Program-made: the position numbers and the translations under genes
The notes under the pieces: model-generated
What the model was told of the DNA's origin: nothing
Database searches by the model: none
What the model saw: only the letters and a program-made list of their open reading frames with translations
Assembly (NCBI GenBank): GCA_019058275.1
Contig: JAHLVW010000033.1
Coordinates: 1 to 38,677, forward strand
Reading direction: 5' to 3'
Source of the DNA: Candidatus Heimdallarchaeota archaeon
GTDB lineage: Archaea > Asgardarchaeota > Heimdallarchaeia > JABLTI01
DNA: 38,677 nt
Shown: positions 24,121 through 32,933 of the stretch, piece by piece
How the letters are laid out: every line of letters begins with the position of its first letter
Numbering within the stretch: the stretch's first letter is position 1

Positions 24121-25014
24121 TTATTCAAACCATTGAACTCTCAAAGATCTTCTTGGTGGTCCTCTCAAGTATTGAACAGCAGGTATACCCAATGTCATAA
24201 CACCAAAAACAGTGAATCCTTTTGGAACTTTGAAATGTTTACTTAATCTTCGATTATTCATAAGTTTCCTTTGGGCTAATCCAATCCAGCAGGTTCCAAG
24301 ACCTAATGATTGAGCAGCAAGCATACCATGAGTAAGAGCAATTCCAGCATCATTAGCAGCTAAACTAGAAGCATATTTTCTAGAGTAAAGAAGTATTACA
24401 CATGGCGCGTCAAAGAAGATAATATCCTCTCCTTGCTTTATTCTCTCTATTCCTCTCTCTAATTGCATTTTAACTTTCGGATTTAGTACTCTTCTTCTTG
24501 CTCCGTATGGAAGGAACGGGGTTATTAAATGTCTAAAAGGTAATGCTCTTCTAGCATTTCTGAAGAATTTCATATTCTCTTTCTTGAGATATTCAATTTC
24601 ATCCTTATTAGTAATAATTGTATAACGCCAATTTTGTCTATTGCTTGCTGAAGGCGCATATCTCATTGTTTCTAGAACTTTCTCTATTTTTTCTTTGGGA
24701 ACAGGTTTATCTTTGAACACTCTGATAGATCGACGCATTCTGAGTATTTTCATTAACTCATCATAAGAGACTATTTCTTCCAGTTTTTTCGTACCATCAA
24801 ATGTGTAGACCTCACCTGCATTTTTATATAGTATAGCCTCTGGAGGACAAATTGCTATACAATGTCCGCACCTAACACACAATTGATACGGATCTTCAAA
24901 AACAAACTTTTCTTTCATATCCTTCTCTAATTCGCAATAGAGTAGTTGAGGACAAACTTTCACACATTTCCCACAATCAATGCATTTACTGTAATCGATG
25001 CCTTCTATTTTCAA
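24121..25014 (-). CDS. Ferredoxin-nitroreductase fusion protein
   Basis: An N-terminal 2x[4Fe-4S] ferredoxin domain (CIDCGKCVKVCP and CVRCGHCIAICP) is fused to an FMN-dependent nitroreductase domain. The latter shows RRSIRVFKDKPV, the flavin-binding APSASNRQNWRYTII, and near the end GLGTCWIGLA. Such fusions transfer electrons from ferredoxin-type donors to quinone, nitro or other acceptors; the substrate is unknown. The frame is open up to a GTG inside the tRNA-Gly gene (25107), which cannot be the start. TTG at 25014, directly before KIEGIDYSKC, is the best candidate, although without a strong ribosome-binding site. Confidence 0.82.
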   Translation of the reverse strand: MKIEGIDYSKCIDCGKCVKVCPQLLYCELEKDMKEKFVFEDPYQLCVRCGHCIAICPPEAILYKNAGEVYTFDGTKKLEEIVSYDELMKILRMRRSIRVFKDKPVPKEKIEKVLETMRYAPSASNRQNWRYTIITNKDEIEYLKKENMKFFRNARRALPFRHLITPFLPYGARRRVLNPKVKMQLERGIERIKQGEDIIFFDAPCVILLYSRKYASSLAANDAGIALTHGMLAAQSLGLGTCWIGLAQRKLMNNRRLSKHFKVPKGFTVFGVMTLGIPAVQYLRGPPRRSLRVQWFE

Positions 25015-25099
25015 TATAATCTTGTTAAGGATTGTATGAAGCTTAAAAAATAATTCTATTAGAACTGTGGTACAATTTATGCTTAGATGAAGAAGTAGA

Positions 25100-25177
25100 T
25101 GGTGCACCGACCGGGATTTGAACCCGGGTACCCAGCTTGGAAGGCTGGAGTCCTAGACCAGTCTAGACCATCGGTGC
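25100..25177 (-). tRNA. tRNA-Gly (anticodon TCC)
   Basis: A complete cloverleaf on the minus strand: acceptor GCACCGA/TCGGTGC, D-stem GTCT/GGAC, anticodon stem CCAGC/GCTGG with loop CTTCCAA (anticodon TCC), T-arm CCGGG-TTCAAAT-CCCGG, discriminator A and encoded CCA. No intron. Confidence 0.95.
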
Positions 25178-25207
25178 TTTTTTCCCGATTATTCTCCAAT
25201 AATTTAG

Positions 25208-25224
25208 ATTTTAAAATCCTTTCG
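25208..25224 (-). promoter_or_regulatory. BRE/TATA-like promoter of tRNA-Gly
   Basis: On the minus strand CGAAAGGATTTTAAAAT begins 47 nt upstream of the mature 5' end, matching the elements before tRNA-Val, tRNA-Ala and tRNA-Glu. Confidence 0.6.
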
Positions 25225-25500
25225 GTTAATCGGAGTTGGTCCGATTTCTCAATGTAATAATTTACTAATCTAATTGTAAATTGCTTAATTCTTTTTTTCG
25301 ATTTTTTTCATGTAAATCAATATTTCTGTCAATATTTTGGATGAAAATTTGTCAAAGCTTCCATTTTGACCGACAAAAATAAGGATGATTTTACTAGATA
25401 CCTTGATTGTTTTTCTCAGAGTGCTATTAAGTAACTTCAACTAAAGTTAAACTGTATATTAGTATTTTAGCTAATTTATACGCCTTGGAGTTAAAAAACT
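25225..25500 (+). promoter_or_regulatory. Upstream region of the GTPase gene
   Basis: About 275 nt without a gene. GGAG at 25487-25490 lies 10 nt before the ATG of the GTPase. TATA-like candidates are CTGTATATTA (25452-25461) and AATTTATA (25473-25480). No other structure is obvious. Confidence 0.4.
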
Positions 25501-26187
25501 ATGAATATTGCCGAGTTGCTTAAACAGGGTAAGCTATCTCATCTGCTCAAGATAACAGTTCTTGGCACATCTGGTAGTGGCAAAACCTCTTTCCTTAGAA
25601 CCCTTTTCGGGGACCAATTCATTGTATCAGATGTCAAAAGAATGGATTATCTTGAAAACAAGGCTAATTTGACCTATACTCCTATTGACGTAGAGGAATC
25701 TACAACCACTGTTAGTCTAAATCAATTGGGTGCAATGGTGATCTTTACAAAAAGCAATCGTTTTGAAATTCTCGAATTAAATGACGGTGTAGATTACCTT
25801 CTTTCTCGAGATGATATTGATTACTTTATGACTTTTTCAATATTCGATACTGCAGGTCAAGAACGATTCGAGTTTATGGCTGATATTTGCTTAAAAGGAT
25901 CCGATGCAGTCATTTTACTTGCTGATGGAACAAATGTTTCTTCAATTGAATATCTAAATGTCTACATTGAAAAGATTATGAGAGAAGAACAAAGAAGTGG
26001 AAAGGAAATACCAGTAATTGTCTTCATGAACAAAGCTGATTTAGCTGAAAAAGGTATATACATAGGAGCAGATTTCGTAAGAACTGCCATTAGAAATGAA
26101 TTTGATGTTTTTGAGACATCCATAAAAGACCCTGAATCATTTATCTTACCCTTAAGAATTTTAGTAGCTAAAATAAACGCAAGTTAA
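25501..26187 (+). CDS. Rab/Ras-like small GTPase (Asgard type)
   Basis: A 228-residue GTPase. G1 is GTSGSGKTS (residues 22-30), G3 is DTAGQERF (116-123) with the Ras Gln61 equivalent at 120, G4 is NKAD (177-180) and G5 is ETSIKD (205-210). The Thr run ESTTTVSL near residue 65 is the likely switch I. The G1-G3 distance is about 90 residues against about 45 in Ras, so an insertion lies in the effector region. There is no C-terminal Cys for prenylation. Asgard archaea encode many such GTPases, considered relatives of eukaryotic Rab/Ras/Arf proteins. A monocistronic unit with its own promoter. Confidence 0.88.
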   Translation: MNIAELLKQGKLSHLLKITVLGTSGSGKTSFLRTLFGDQFIVSDVKRMDYLENKANLTYTPIDVEESTTTVSLNQLGAMVIFTKSNRFEILELNDGVDYLLSRDDIDYFMTFSIFDTAGQERFEFMADICLKGSDAVILLADGTNVSSIEYLNVYIEKIMREEQRSGKEIPVIVFMNKADLAEKGIYIGADFVRTAIRNEFDVFETSIKDPESFILPLRILVAKINAS

Positions 26188-26297
26188 TATTTTACTTGCA
26201 TTTTTCTTCTTTTCTTAATTACATTATTTCTTATAAGCTGATAAAAAAGAGAAAATTCTGGCTGCAAAAGTTTGTTGCAGCCTTGCAAGGTATTATT

Positions 26298-26744
26298 TTA
26301 CCAGAAGAATCTTGGTATGAGCAAGACTGCTTCTATGGAGTATGGCAGGGTAGTTATGTAGTTATAATTTAGATTATTAATTTGTGTTGTTGGATAGCTG
26401 AAAGATTGTCTCTTTTGTCTTTCAATATCCGAAAGTGCGTAAAACGTATATTTCATATTTAGAAGATTCTTTCGTTTTACAATATCACCTCTTGTTTGTA
26501 AATCTCTCAAAGCTGAGAAGAATAGGTAATTGCTAAGTCCCTTAACTCTTTTCCCTACAGCTATTCTAATTTCAGAGGATCTCATTAATCTACAGCTAAC
26601 AAATAAAGTGTCAAGTATTAATTCTTGTACTCTAATTGTTTTCTTGCTTCTTTTACGACCTCTGGTACCCTTTTTCTTTTCCACGGAGAGTCTGATTCTT
26701 GCCTCTCTTTCTTTAATTGAGCTGTTTAACAATTCAGTGATCAT
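26298..26744 (-). CDS. Putative winged-helix DNA-binding protein
   Basis: A 148-residue basic protein. After a KKKGTRGRKRSKK linker, residues about 40-108 have a helix-turn-helix look: VQELILDTLFVSCRLMRSSEIRIAVGKRVKGLSNYLFFSALRDLQTRGDIVKRK, followed by MKYTFYAL as a wing strand. The C-terminal 40 residues (SYPTTQINNLNYNYI...) are Asn/Tyr-rich and unusual. Probably a transcription regulator; the target is unknown. The neighbouring promoter regions are long on both sides. Confidence 0.5.
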   Translation of the reverse strand: MITELLNSSIKEREARIRLSVEKKKGTRGRKRSKKTIRVQELILDTLFVSCRLMRSSEIRIAVGKRVKGLSNYLFFSALRDLQTRGDIVKRKNLLNMKYTFYALSDIERQKRQSFSYPTTQINNLNYNYITTLPYSIEAVLLIPRFFW

Positions 26745-27160
26745 TTTTTATTTCCTACCAATATTCTTTTTAGACATTTTTTGTTTTTGTTTGAGCTTTT
26801 GGGTGATTTTATTTTCTTTATAAGTTTTTCGCTTAACAACCTCTCATATGTTAGTAAATAAAGCTTATGCGATATATTATTTATTTGTTTTGCTTATCTT
26901 TAGAAGTTAACTGAATTAACTCAAAAGAACCACCCAACAACAAGGTTTTGTTTTCTATAATTAGAGTTTGGATACGGCGATTATAAAGAATTACCCTTTA
27001 CATACTAAGATTTTATGCCCATACTTTTGATATAATCGTTTATAGCTTTTTTATTTCTTAAAACATTCAACACATCTTCAAAATTCCATTAAAATATAAA
27101 GAACAAACATGAGCATTTAAATTTTGATAAATCTAATTAGATTGCTTATGAAAATGTTGG
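26745..27160. other. Gene-free region
   Basis: About 415 nt between divergent genes, very AT-rich. No ORF, repeat or RNA structure convincing enough to name; it must contain promoters for both flanking genes. Confidence 0.4.
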
Positions 27161-27631
27161 TTGATTGCTGTGAATGTTAAAACGTTCTTAATTGGTCTAT
27201 TGATTATCTTAGTAGCAACAGTAATATTTACCCTCCCAGCAGAATCAGTACCTCTGTTAATTCCATCATTATTATTTGCTGGTGTAGCAGGAGGACTATA
27301 TGTAGGCTATGTTAGAAAAAGACCATTGATTACATGCTTTTATGATGGTTTAATTGTAAGCATTCCAGCAAGTTTGTTGCAAGCTGTTGTAGTAGTACTA
27401 ATTTTATGGTTTTATCACAATCTGCGAGTAGATAATACACCAATAAAGCTTGTTGTCATCATATTTGCTATATCGATAATGCTAGGAGGTGTTGTAGGTG
27501 GACCATTTGGAGGGTTAGCATTGGGCTTATATTATCGATATGTGAAAAGAGATCGGGGTGAAGGAGAATTATACGAAAAATATCTTGAAGAAAAAATACG
27601 AGATGATGATAAAAAGAAACTAGAAGAATGA
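27161..27631 (+). CDS. Small membrane protein (DUF5518-like)
   Basis: A 156-residue protein with four hydrophobic helices (about 8-24, 30-48, 63-84 and 97-125), small-residue-rich (LLFAGVAGGLYVGYV, LGGVVGGPFGGLALGLYY) and with a charged cytoplasmic tail ending DDDKKKLEE. The glycine pattern recalls the archaeal DUF5518 group; function unknown. The start may be TTG 27161 or GTG 27170; neither has a clear ribosome-binding site. Confidence 0.6.
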   Translation: MIAVNVKTFLIGLLIILVATVIFTLPAESVPLLIPSLLFAGVAGGLYVGYVRKRPLITCFYDGLIVSIPASLLQAVVVVLILWFYHNLRVDNTPIKLVVIIFAISIMLGGVVGGPFGGLALGLYYRYVKRDRGEGELYEKYLEEKIRDDDKKKLEE

Positions 27632-27663
27632 ATCGAAATCATTCCCATAAAGTACAAAACTAA

Positions 27664-27899
27664 TTTGGTGGGTCACAAAACACGAACTACTTTATAATCA
27701 TCACTAGAGCTTGTAATTTGAAATGTAAGTACTGTGGGGAGATGAAGCCTTCGCAAAAGTTTGTGGAACTGTAAAGCCTATGGTTAACGAATTGAAGTCG
27801 ATAAAAGATGATGTTCTGGGATTGATAGAAAATGGAATAATCAAAAAAGAGGAATTTGATTACCCAGCTTACAATAACGGTTGTGAAATAATACCTTAA
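27664..27899 (+). pseudogene. Remnant of a radical SAM protein
   Basis: The frame at 27664-27768 reads NYFIIITRACNLKCKYCGEMKPS, the N-terminal strand and CxxxCxxC cluster motif of a radical SAM enzyme, but stops after about 34 codons. A second open stretch (ATG at 27780 to TAA 27899, VNELKSIKDDVLGLIENGIIKKEEFDYP) could be a surviving piece of the same or another gene. No intact gene is possible here. Confidence 0.6.
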
Positions 27900-27937
27900 G
27901 AAAGAAACTAAGAGAGCTTAGAAACTAAATCCTTAGC

Positions 27938-28395
27938 CTATTTCGCTACAGCTTCAGCATCTTTTTCTTTTCCTTTCTTTAATGGTTGGCTAATGTCAAT
28001 TTCACCTAGAATTTCATTTCCTTGTAGTTTCTTTTTCATTCTTTTGAAAGTTCTACCAACATTACCCATTCTACAGGCAAATAAACCAATTTTTTTACTT
28101 GATAATTTAACGTCGTTGAGAAATGTTCGTATTGCTGACGTGTAATTCAAAGCCCAAGTTGGTGTGCCTATGAATAGTACATCATAATCCTCTGGTTTTT
28201 TATCAAAAGGTTATAGCTTAGGTTTCTTCCCAAAAACTACTTGAACACCACCTAATGGTATTTGAAAAACCCTTTAGTTTTCAAATCCTTCTCTGGTTTC
28301 AGCTCTAAAATATCTGCTTTAATTCCTTTTGCAATAGCCTCTGCAAGAAATTTCGTATTCCCTTCAAAAGAGTAAAAGACAACAAGTTTCTTCAT
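27938..28395 (-). pseudogene. Flavodoxin pseudogene
   Basis: From ATG 28395 the minus strand encodes KKLVVFYSFEGNTKFLAEAI, the FMN phosphate-binding start of a flavodoxin. A one-base loss near 28257-28260 then shifts the frame into GGVQVVFGKKPKL, a TAA follows, then PFDKKPEDYDVLFIGTPTW and NYTSAIRTFL, and finally a TAG stands where homologues have Trp near the end (27938). At least three lesions make it dead unless the sequence is in error. The surviving ORF 27938-28150 is its last third, not a separate gene. Confidence 0.75.
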
Positions 28396-28470
28396 TTAAT
28401 CCACCTTTTTCTAGTGTGAATATCACTTAAACAAACTTGAATTAATATCTTTTCTATTTTTTTCCAAGTC

Positions 28471-29421
28471 CTATTTCTTACATTCTTTGAGTATGATTTT
28501 AGTTAATTCTTCTCTTTCGTATTCAGTCTTCAAAGAAATGTTAGTGCAGATGGTTTTTATTCCCAGTTTATTGATTTCATCTTGTAATTCTTTATCATTA
28601 TTACAGATAATCACTGTGTTTAGAAACTCCCTATACAATTTTGCAATACCTAATGATGTTGCTTCTATGTTTAATTCGTTCATCAATCTTGCAGCAGGAC
28701 CACTAAATGCTTTACCACTACTTAAAGGAGAAACAGCTATTATTTTTGCTTCAGTGTTACAAAGAGCTGTTTTTAATTCTCTTATAGATAATATTGGACC
28801 AATACTTGTTATTGGATTACTTGGTCCAATTATAATAGTATCAGCATTTGATATTGCATTTACTGCTTCTTCAACTGCAGCTGCTTTTTCACTCCCTTCA
28901 TAGCGAACAGATTGTATTGTAATATTTTCTCGCATTTTTACTGTATATTCCTGAAAAGAAAGTTCTAAACCAGACTTAGTTAGTAGCTTTGTCCTGACGT
29001 GATCATTTGTCATAGGGATAATTTTGGCAGTTACTCCCAATCTAGAACATAATTCTTGAACAACCTCATGATAGTTGCAACCTTGTAAAAGTAACTTATT
29101 TCTAACTAAATGCAATCCTAAATCCTTATCACCTAATCGAAACCATATTTCCTCCCCATATTTTTCTATCTGGTTTAAAGCATTAAAAGATTCATTTTTT
29201 ACTCCCCAGAATTTTTTCAAATCTAATTGATCAGAGAAAAGATAAATCAAAGTATCTATATCTGGCGAAATAAGTAAACCATAGAAAATATCATCATCAG
29301 CTGTATTTCCAATTATTGTCAACTTATCATCATTTAGTATTCTTCTAACCCCCATAAGGAGCTTGGGTGTTCCAGTACCACCAGCTAGAAATAGTAGTTT
29401 GTTGTCAAAATTTCCATTCAA
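28471..29421 (-). CDS. cofD: CofD: 2-phospho-L-lactate (or phosphoenolpyruvate) transferase of F420 biosynthesis
   Basis: A 316-residue protein of usual CofD length. It joins the lactyl-type diphosphate donor to the deazaflavin Fo to make F420-0 (or its dehydro form). Seen motifs: LAGGTGTPKLL near the start, IGNTADDD, GLLISPDIDTLIY, FRLGDKDLGLHLVR, and IIIGPSNPITSIGPIL with SPLSSGKAFSGPA near residues 190-250. TTG 29421 is preferred, with GTGGT just upstream; a TTG at 29457 would give an N-terminus too long for the family. This implies the organism makes F420. Confidence 0.92.
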   Translation of the reverse strand: MNGNFDNKLLFLAGGTGTPKLLMGVRRILNDDKLTIIGNTADDDIFYGLLISPDIDTLIYLFSDQLDLKKFWGVKNESFNALNQIEKYGEEIWFRLGDKDLGLHLVRNKLLLQGCNYHEVVQELCSRLGVTAKIIPMTNDHVRTKLLTKSGLELSFQEYTVKMRENITIQSVRYEGSEKAAAVEEAVNAISNADTIIIGPSNPITSIGPILSIRELKTALCNTEAKIIAVSPLSSGKAFSGPAARLMNELNIEATSLGIAKLYREFLNTVIICNNDKELQDEINKLGIKTICTNISLKTEYEREELTKIILKECKK

Positions 29422-29535
29422 ATGAACCACTACCAAAATAACCTTAATGTGAAACAATCTTAAGAGTTATTAATTAATACAAATAAAGCATGGTCTATCT
29501 TACCTTAAGTGAATTTTTGTTTGGTGTATACTCTA

Positions 29536-30273
29536 ATGACTACAAAGACTCAAAAAAAATCTTCAAACAATGAAATTGACACTAAACCTAATCTCGAGAG
29601 TAAAGAAGATACTAATCAGACTGAAATCCACATAAAACCTAAGACTCCCAAGAAAGATAAAGGGAGATTCTGGCTTTTCCTTAAAGTACTATTTCATTGG
29701 AGAACTTTAAGATTATTACTTTCACATCATCCATTTTGTGAACGATTTGAAAATCACACATATAATCTAGGAAAAATACGATTTTGTAGAGGATGTTTGC
29801 TAAGCTATCCTCTTGTTTATGCATTACCTTTAATCTATTTACTTTGGGGAGCTGCTAATGATTTCTTTACTTCAACAGCTCTATGGTTCCAAAATATTTG
29901 GTGGTTTGTAATAGGTTTTGGTATTCTTGCTATAGGAGGTCGTTTAATAGGAAAGTATTCGATTGTTATAAAAGATCTTTCAAAATTTGGTAGAGGAGCT
30001 TGGTCTGGTACCTTTATTATAGTAATATTTTCCCAACATTGGGGTTTCAAAATAGGAGCATTTGTACTATTATTTGGAGGTCTTACGTTTCTTAGCTTGA
30101 ATCGTGGGAAAGATATGGAACGAACTTGTCAAGAATGTGAGTGGCAAGCAAATTATGATATCTGTCCAGGTTGGAAAGATGTCTCTGAGCATTTAGCACA
30201 ACTAAATCTAAAACCTGAAACAAAACCAAAAATTGATACAACAAGTACAGCTCAAGAAACAACGAATGAGTAA
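29536..30273 (+). CDS. DUF2085-family membrane protein
   Basis: A 245-residue protein from ATG 29536. A 40-residue charged N-terminus precedes SHHPFCERFENHTYNLGKIRFCRGCLLSYP, the Cys/His signature of DUF2085. Four hydrophobic helices follow (about 95-112, 125-145, 155-175, 178-195) and a second Cys cluster CQECEWQANYDICPGW comes near residue 205. The clusters may bind a metal. Function of the family is unknown. It is divergent from cofD with a 114-nt shared promoter region. Confidence 0.75.
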   Translation: MTTKTQKKSSNNEIDTKPNLESKEDTNQTEIHIKPKTPKKDKGRFWLFLKVLFHWRTLRLLLSHHPFCERFENHTYNLGKIRFCRGCLLSYPLVYALPLIYLLWGAANDFFTSTALWFQNIWWFVIGFGILAIGGRLIGKYSIVIKDLSKFGRGAWSGTFIIVIFSQHWGFKIGAFVLLFGGLTFLSLNRGKDMERTCQECEWQANYDICPGWKDVSEHLAQLNLKPETKPKIDTTSTAQETTNE

Positions 30274-30309
30274 AGTAAACTTAAAGCTCATTTAATTATA
30301 CAGAATCTA

Positions 30310-30558
30310 TTATGATCCTGTTTTTAGAGCCCACTCAAGTAATTCTCTTTTCTTTAATTCTTTGGAGTATATATCCTCCATTAAAAAGGATCTTAATTTG
30401 GTCTTCTCAAGATCATTGGCAACTTCTTCTTTTTGCTCACTTTGCTTTCTCGTAGACCAAAGAGCACTACGAAGCTCTTCGTTAGTCATTTTTTGAGTTT
30501 CTCGAGATAATTTCCTTTCTAATCTCCTCTGTGAAAAACTTTTATTTCTTTGCATCAT
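30310..30558 (-). CDS. Small charged helical protein
   Basis: An 82-residue ORF from ATG 30558 (or 30555), almost entirely charged and helix-forming (QRRLERKLSRETQKMTNEELRSALW, then KKRELLEWALKTGS). No family recognised. Its composition is compatible with a nucleic-acid- or ribosome-associated protein. It is convergent with the DUF2085 gene. Confidence 0.5.
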   Translation of the reverse strand: MMQRNKSFSQRRLERKLSRETQKMTNEELRSALWSTRKQSEQKEEVANDLEKTKLRSFLMEDIYSKELKKRELLEWALKTGS

Positions 30559-30779
30559 TTTCGTGCTATCCTTTCCTCAAAAATAAATACTTGAAATTAT
30601 TTAAGTAGTTTATTCTTTACAGCATCAAATCCCTTAGCAAGTTTAAACCAACAGCTGTTATTGTGAAATTATATTAATAAAGATACAAAAAGAAACACTA
30701 GAAATTTTTAATAACAAAAATTCATTATCTTAAATACGAGAATTTTATCGAATATTATTAATTTTTCTTTCTAACAAAA

Positions 30780-30910
30780 CTTTTTTAAATGGTAATGTAA
30801 ACTATTTAGTTTAGCATCTAAACCTTAATGGTTTAGAATGCTTGATTCAGAAGAATCAAAAAAAAAAACCAATTTAATAGGTTGAACCGAAATTTTTTGG
30901 TGATCACCTT
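30780..30910 (+). promoter_or_regulatory. Promoter and hairpin-rich leader of the solute-binding-protein gene
   Basis: Within 130 nt lie a TATA-like TTTTTTTAAAT (30780-30790) and inverted repeats AAACT/AGTTT (30799-30812), TCTAAACC/GGTTTAGA (30817-30837, perfect 8 bp) and TTGATTC/GAATCAA (30842-30859, perfect 7 bp, then an A-run). The ribosome-binding site itself is inside a palindrome GGTGATCACC ending 2 nt before the ATG. The arrangement suggests operators or an RNA-level switch. Upstream sequence 30559-30779 shows nothing else. Confidence 0.5.
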
Positions 30911-32779
30911 ATGAAAGTGAACAAAGTTAAATCGACCATTCTTGTCGGTGTTATTCTAGCCCTTTTTGTTGCAAGTGCAGTTTCTATTAATAATGTACGA
31001 GCTGCTCAACCAAAACCATTCTTTACTCTGGTCTTCAAAACAAATGGTGGTGGAGTTAGACCTGATTATGGTAACTTCTTGAAACAACACGTAGCAAGAA
31101 TTGGTATAACAATTGATGTAATTGTACAAGATTGGCCAACCTTTGTTGGTGAATTAATCTTTTTCAGAGACTTTGACGTTTGTTACGTCGGTCTTGTTGG
31201 TGGCGGTGCAGACCCAGACTTTACTGGTGTCTACGATGAAAATGGCTCACTCAATTTGTTCGGGTATCATACTAGCATGGACTGGGATGACGCCCTCGGA
31301 ACAGGTACCAATGAGTGGTACATGAAAGAAGGCAATTTGATTATGCCTCCAGATTCTAAAAAACGTGTCCAACATTACTGGGATTGGCAACAATATATGA
31401 TGGACAAAATCAATCCATTAATGCCAACATTCTCACCAAGAGGATATGTTGCTCACTGGGCAAACTTAAATGGATATAACTACACTGATGGAGTTATCCA
31501 ATCATGGGGTAAAATGTCATGGACTGGTACCCACCCTGGTCAGTTAAGCGTCAATGAACTCGTTACAACTGATGCTGCCTGGTCTGATCTCAATCCATTA
31601 TTCCAAGATGATAGTTCCTCGTCCACTATTAGTTCTGCTACAATGGATACTTTGATTCGGTACGATGCTGACTTAAGCGTCTGGCCACACTTAGCAGATT
31701 CTTATGAAATGATTAATGATACTCACATAAGTATTCACGTCCGTGATGGTATCGAATGGCCTGATGCTGGTGGTTTTACAAATGAGGGATTTGACATCTA
31801 TGATGTTTACTTCACCTTCTACGCTTGGAAGCATGTATCCAACGATCCACACTTATGGTCTTGGATAAAAGAAATGAAGATCATTGATGATAGTACTCTG
31901 GAAATCTTCATTGATGGTGACCCTGATACACCTGAAAATGAACCATACGCTCCATTCTTACCATCACTCTGGACAAGAATTCTACCAGAACATTACTTGA
32001 ACGTAACACAATTAACTGATGGTGTTACCCCAGATATTCTTCATGCTAACTGGAATACCTTTGCTACAGACTGTTTCGGAACTGGTCTCTTCGAGATTAG
32101 TGCCTTTACAGAAGGTGTTGAAACAGTACTCACAGTAAGAGATGATTGCTGGAGATTAGATCCAGACCTCTGGGATGATAAGGACCTAAACTGGGAAGAA
32201 CGATTTGGTTTCGGTCCAGGATGGGATGGTTTAGATCAATGGAGAATCAGAATTATTCCAGACCAACAAACCTCATTGCTCGAATTAGAAGCAGGTAAAG
32301 TAGATATTGATGGTGTTGGATGGAATCCACAAGCAAGAGACGAATTAGATGCTGACCCAGACTTTACTGTCCAAGATGATACACTTTACAGCTATGGTTT
32401 CTTTGGTTATAACATGCGAGAGGATAGAATTGTTATCGGCAACCGTGACCCATGTCCATTAGACCCAAGTCTAAGCATTGGTCTAGCCGTTAGAAAAGCT
32501 ATCTCTTATGCAGTTGACAGGCAAGAAATCAATGATGTTATTCACAGAGGCGAATACGCAATAACTGATACACCACTCTATCCAAAGATGGGTGTCTGGA
32601 ACAATCCAGACATTATCAGATACAACTTCGACCTTGACAAAGCACGATACTACATGACCATTGCCGGATACGATTTAGGAGTTACTGAATTAACACCTGG
32701 TTTCACATTATTGATTACCTTAACTTCCTTGATGATGATGGCAACAGCCACATACATAATCGTCAAGAAGAGAAAGTAA
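30911..32779 (+). CDS. Family-5 (peptide/nickel type) extracellular solute-binding protein with apparently permuted lobes
   Basis: A 622-residue secreted protein. Residues 1-32 are a signal peptide (basic start, hydrophobic core, ANA-like end NNVRAAQ). Residues 36-215 resemble the C-terminal lobe of SBP_bac_5 (FLKQHVARIGITIDVIVQDW, DFDVCYVG..GGADPD). Residues 225-590 resemble the N-terminal lobes (DLNPLF at 227, SVWPHLADSYE, VRDGIEWPDAGGFTNEGFD, GTGLFEIS, AVRKAISYAVDRQEI, KARYYMTIAGY). A final helix at about 597-618 followed by KKRK anchors it in the membrane. No permease or ATPase gene is adjacent. Codons rich in C-ending triplets suggest high expression. Confidence 0.85.
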   Translation: MKVNKVKSTILVGVILALFVASAVSINNVRAAQPKPFFTLVFKTNGGGVRPDYGNFLKQHVARIGITIDVIVQDWPTFVGELIFFRDFDVCYVGLVGGGADPDFTGVYDENGSLNLFGYHTSMDWDDALGTGTNEWYMKEGNLIMPPDSKKRVQHYWDWQQYMMDKINPLMPTFSPRGYVAHWANLNGYNYTDGVIQSWGKMSWTGTHPGQLSVNELVTTDAAWSDLNPLFQDDSSSSTISSATMDTLIRYDADLSVWPHLADSYEMINDTHISIHVRDGIEWPDAGGFTNEGFDIYDVYFTFYAWKHVSNDPHLWSWIKEMKIIDDSTLEIFIDGDPDTPENEPYAPFLPSLWTRILPEHYLNVTQLTDGVTPDILHANWNTFATDCFGTGLFEISAFTEGVETVLTVRDDCWRLDPDLWDDKDLNWEERFGFGPGWDGLDQWRIRIIPDQQTSLLELEAGKVDIDGVGWNPQARDELDADPDFTVQDDTLYSYGFFGYNMREDRIVIGNRDPCPLDPSLSIGLAVRKAISYAVDRQEINDVIHRGEYAITDTPLYPKMGVWNNPDIIRYNFDLDKARYYMTIAGYDLGVTELTPGFTLLITLTSLMMMATATYIIVKKRK

Positions 32780-32884
32780 GCAAATTGTACAATTAACGCA
32801 GCGGGATTAATCCTGCTGCAATCCATTCTTTTTTTTATTTTGATACTTCTCAAAGGTCATGCCGTCTTTTATTATTGTAGAATA

Positions 32885-32899
32885 AGAAAGATTTAAAAC
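32885..32899 (+). promoter_or_regulatory. BRE/TATA-like promoter of tRNA-Glu
   Basis: AGAAAGATTTAAAAC, 49 nt upstream of the mature 5' end, is related to the CGAAAG-type elements before the other tRNAs. Confidence 0.55.
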
Positions 32900-32933
32900 T
32901 AGATAATTGCTTGAAAAAACCACTAAAAAATAC

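Noticed and set aside
25015..25107. GTG at 25107 as start of the nitroreductase fusion
   Set aside because: It lies inside the tRNA-Gly gene on the same strand, and the added residues are hydrophobic and unlike ferredoxin N-termini.
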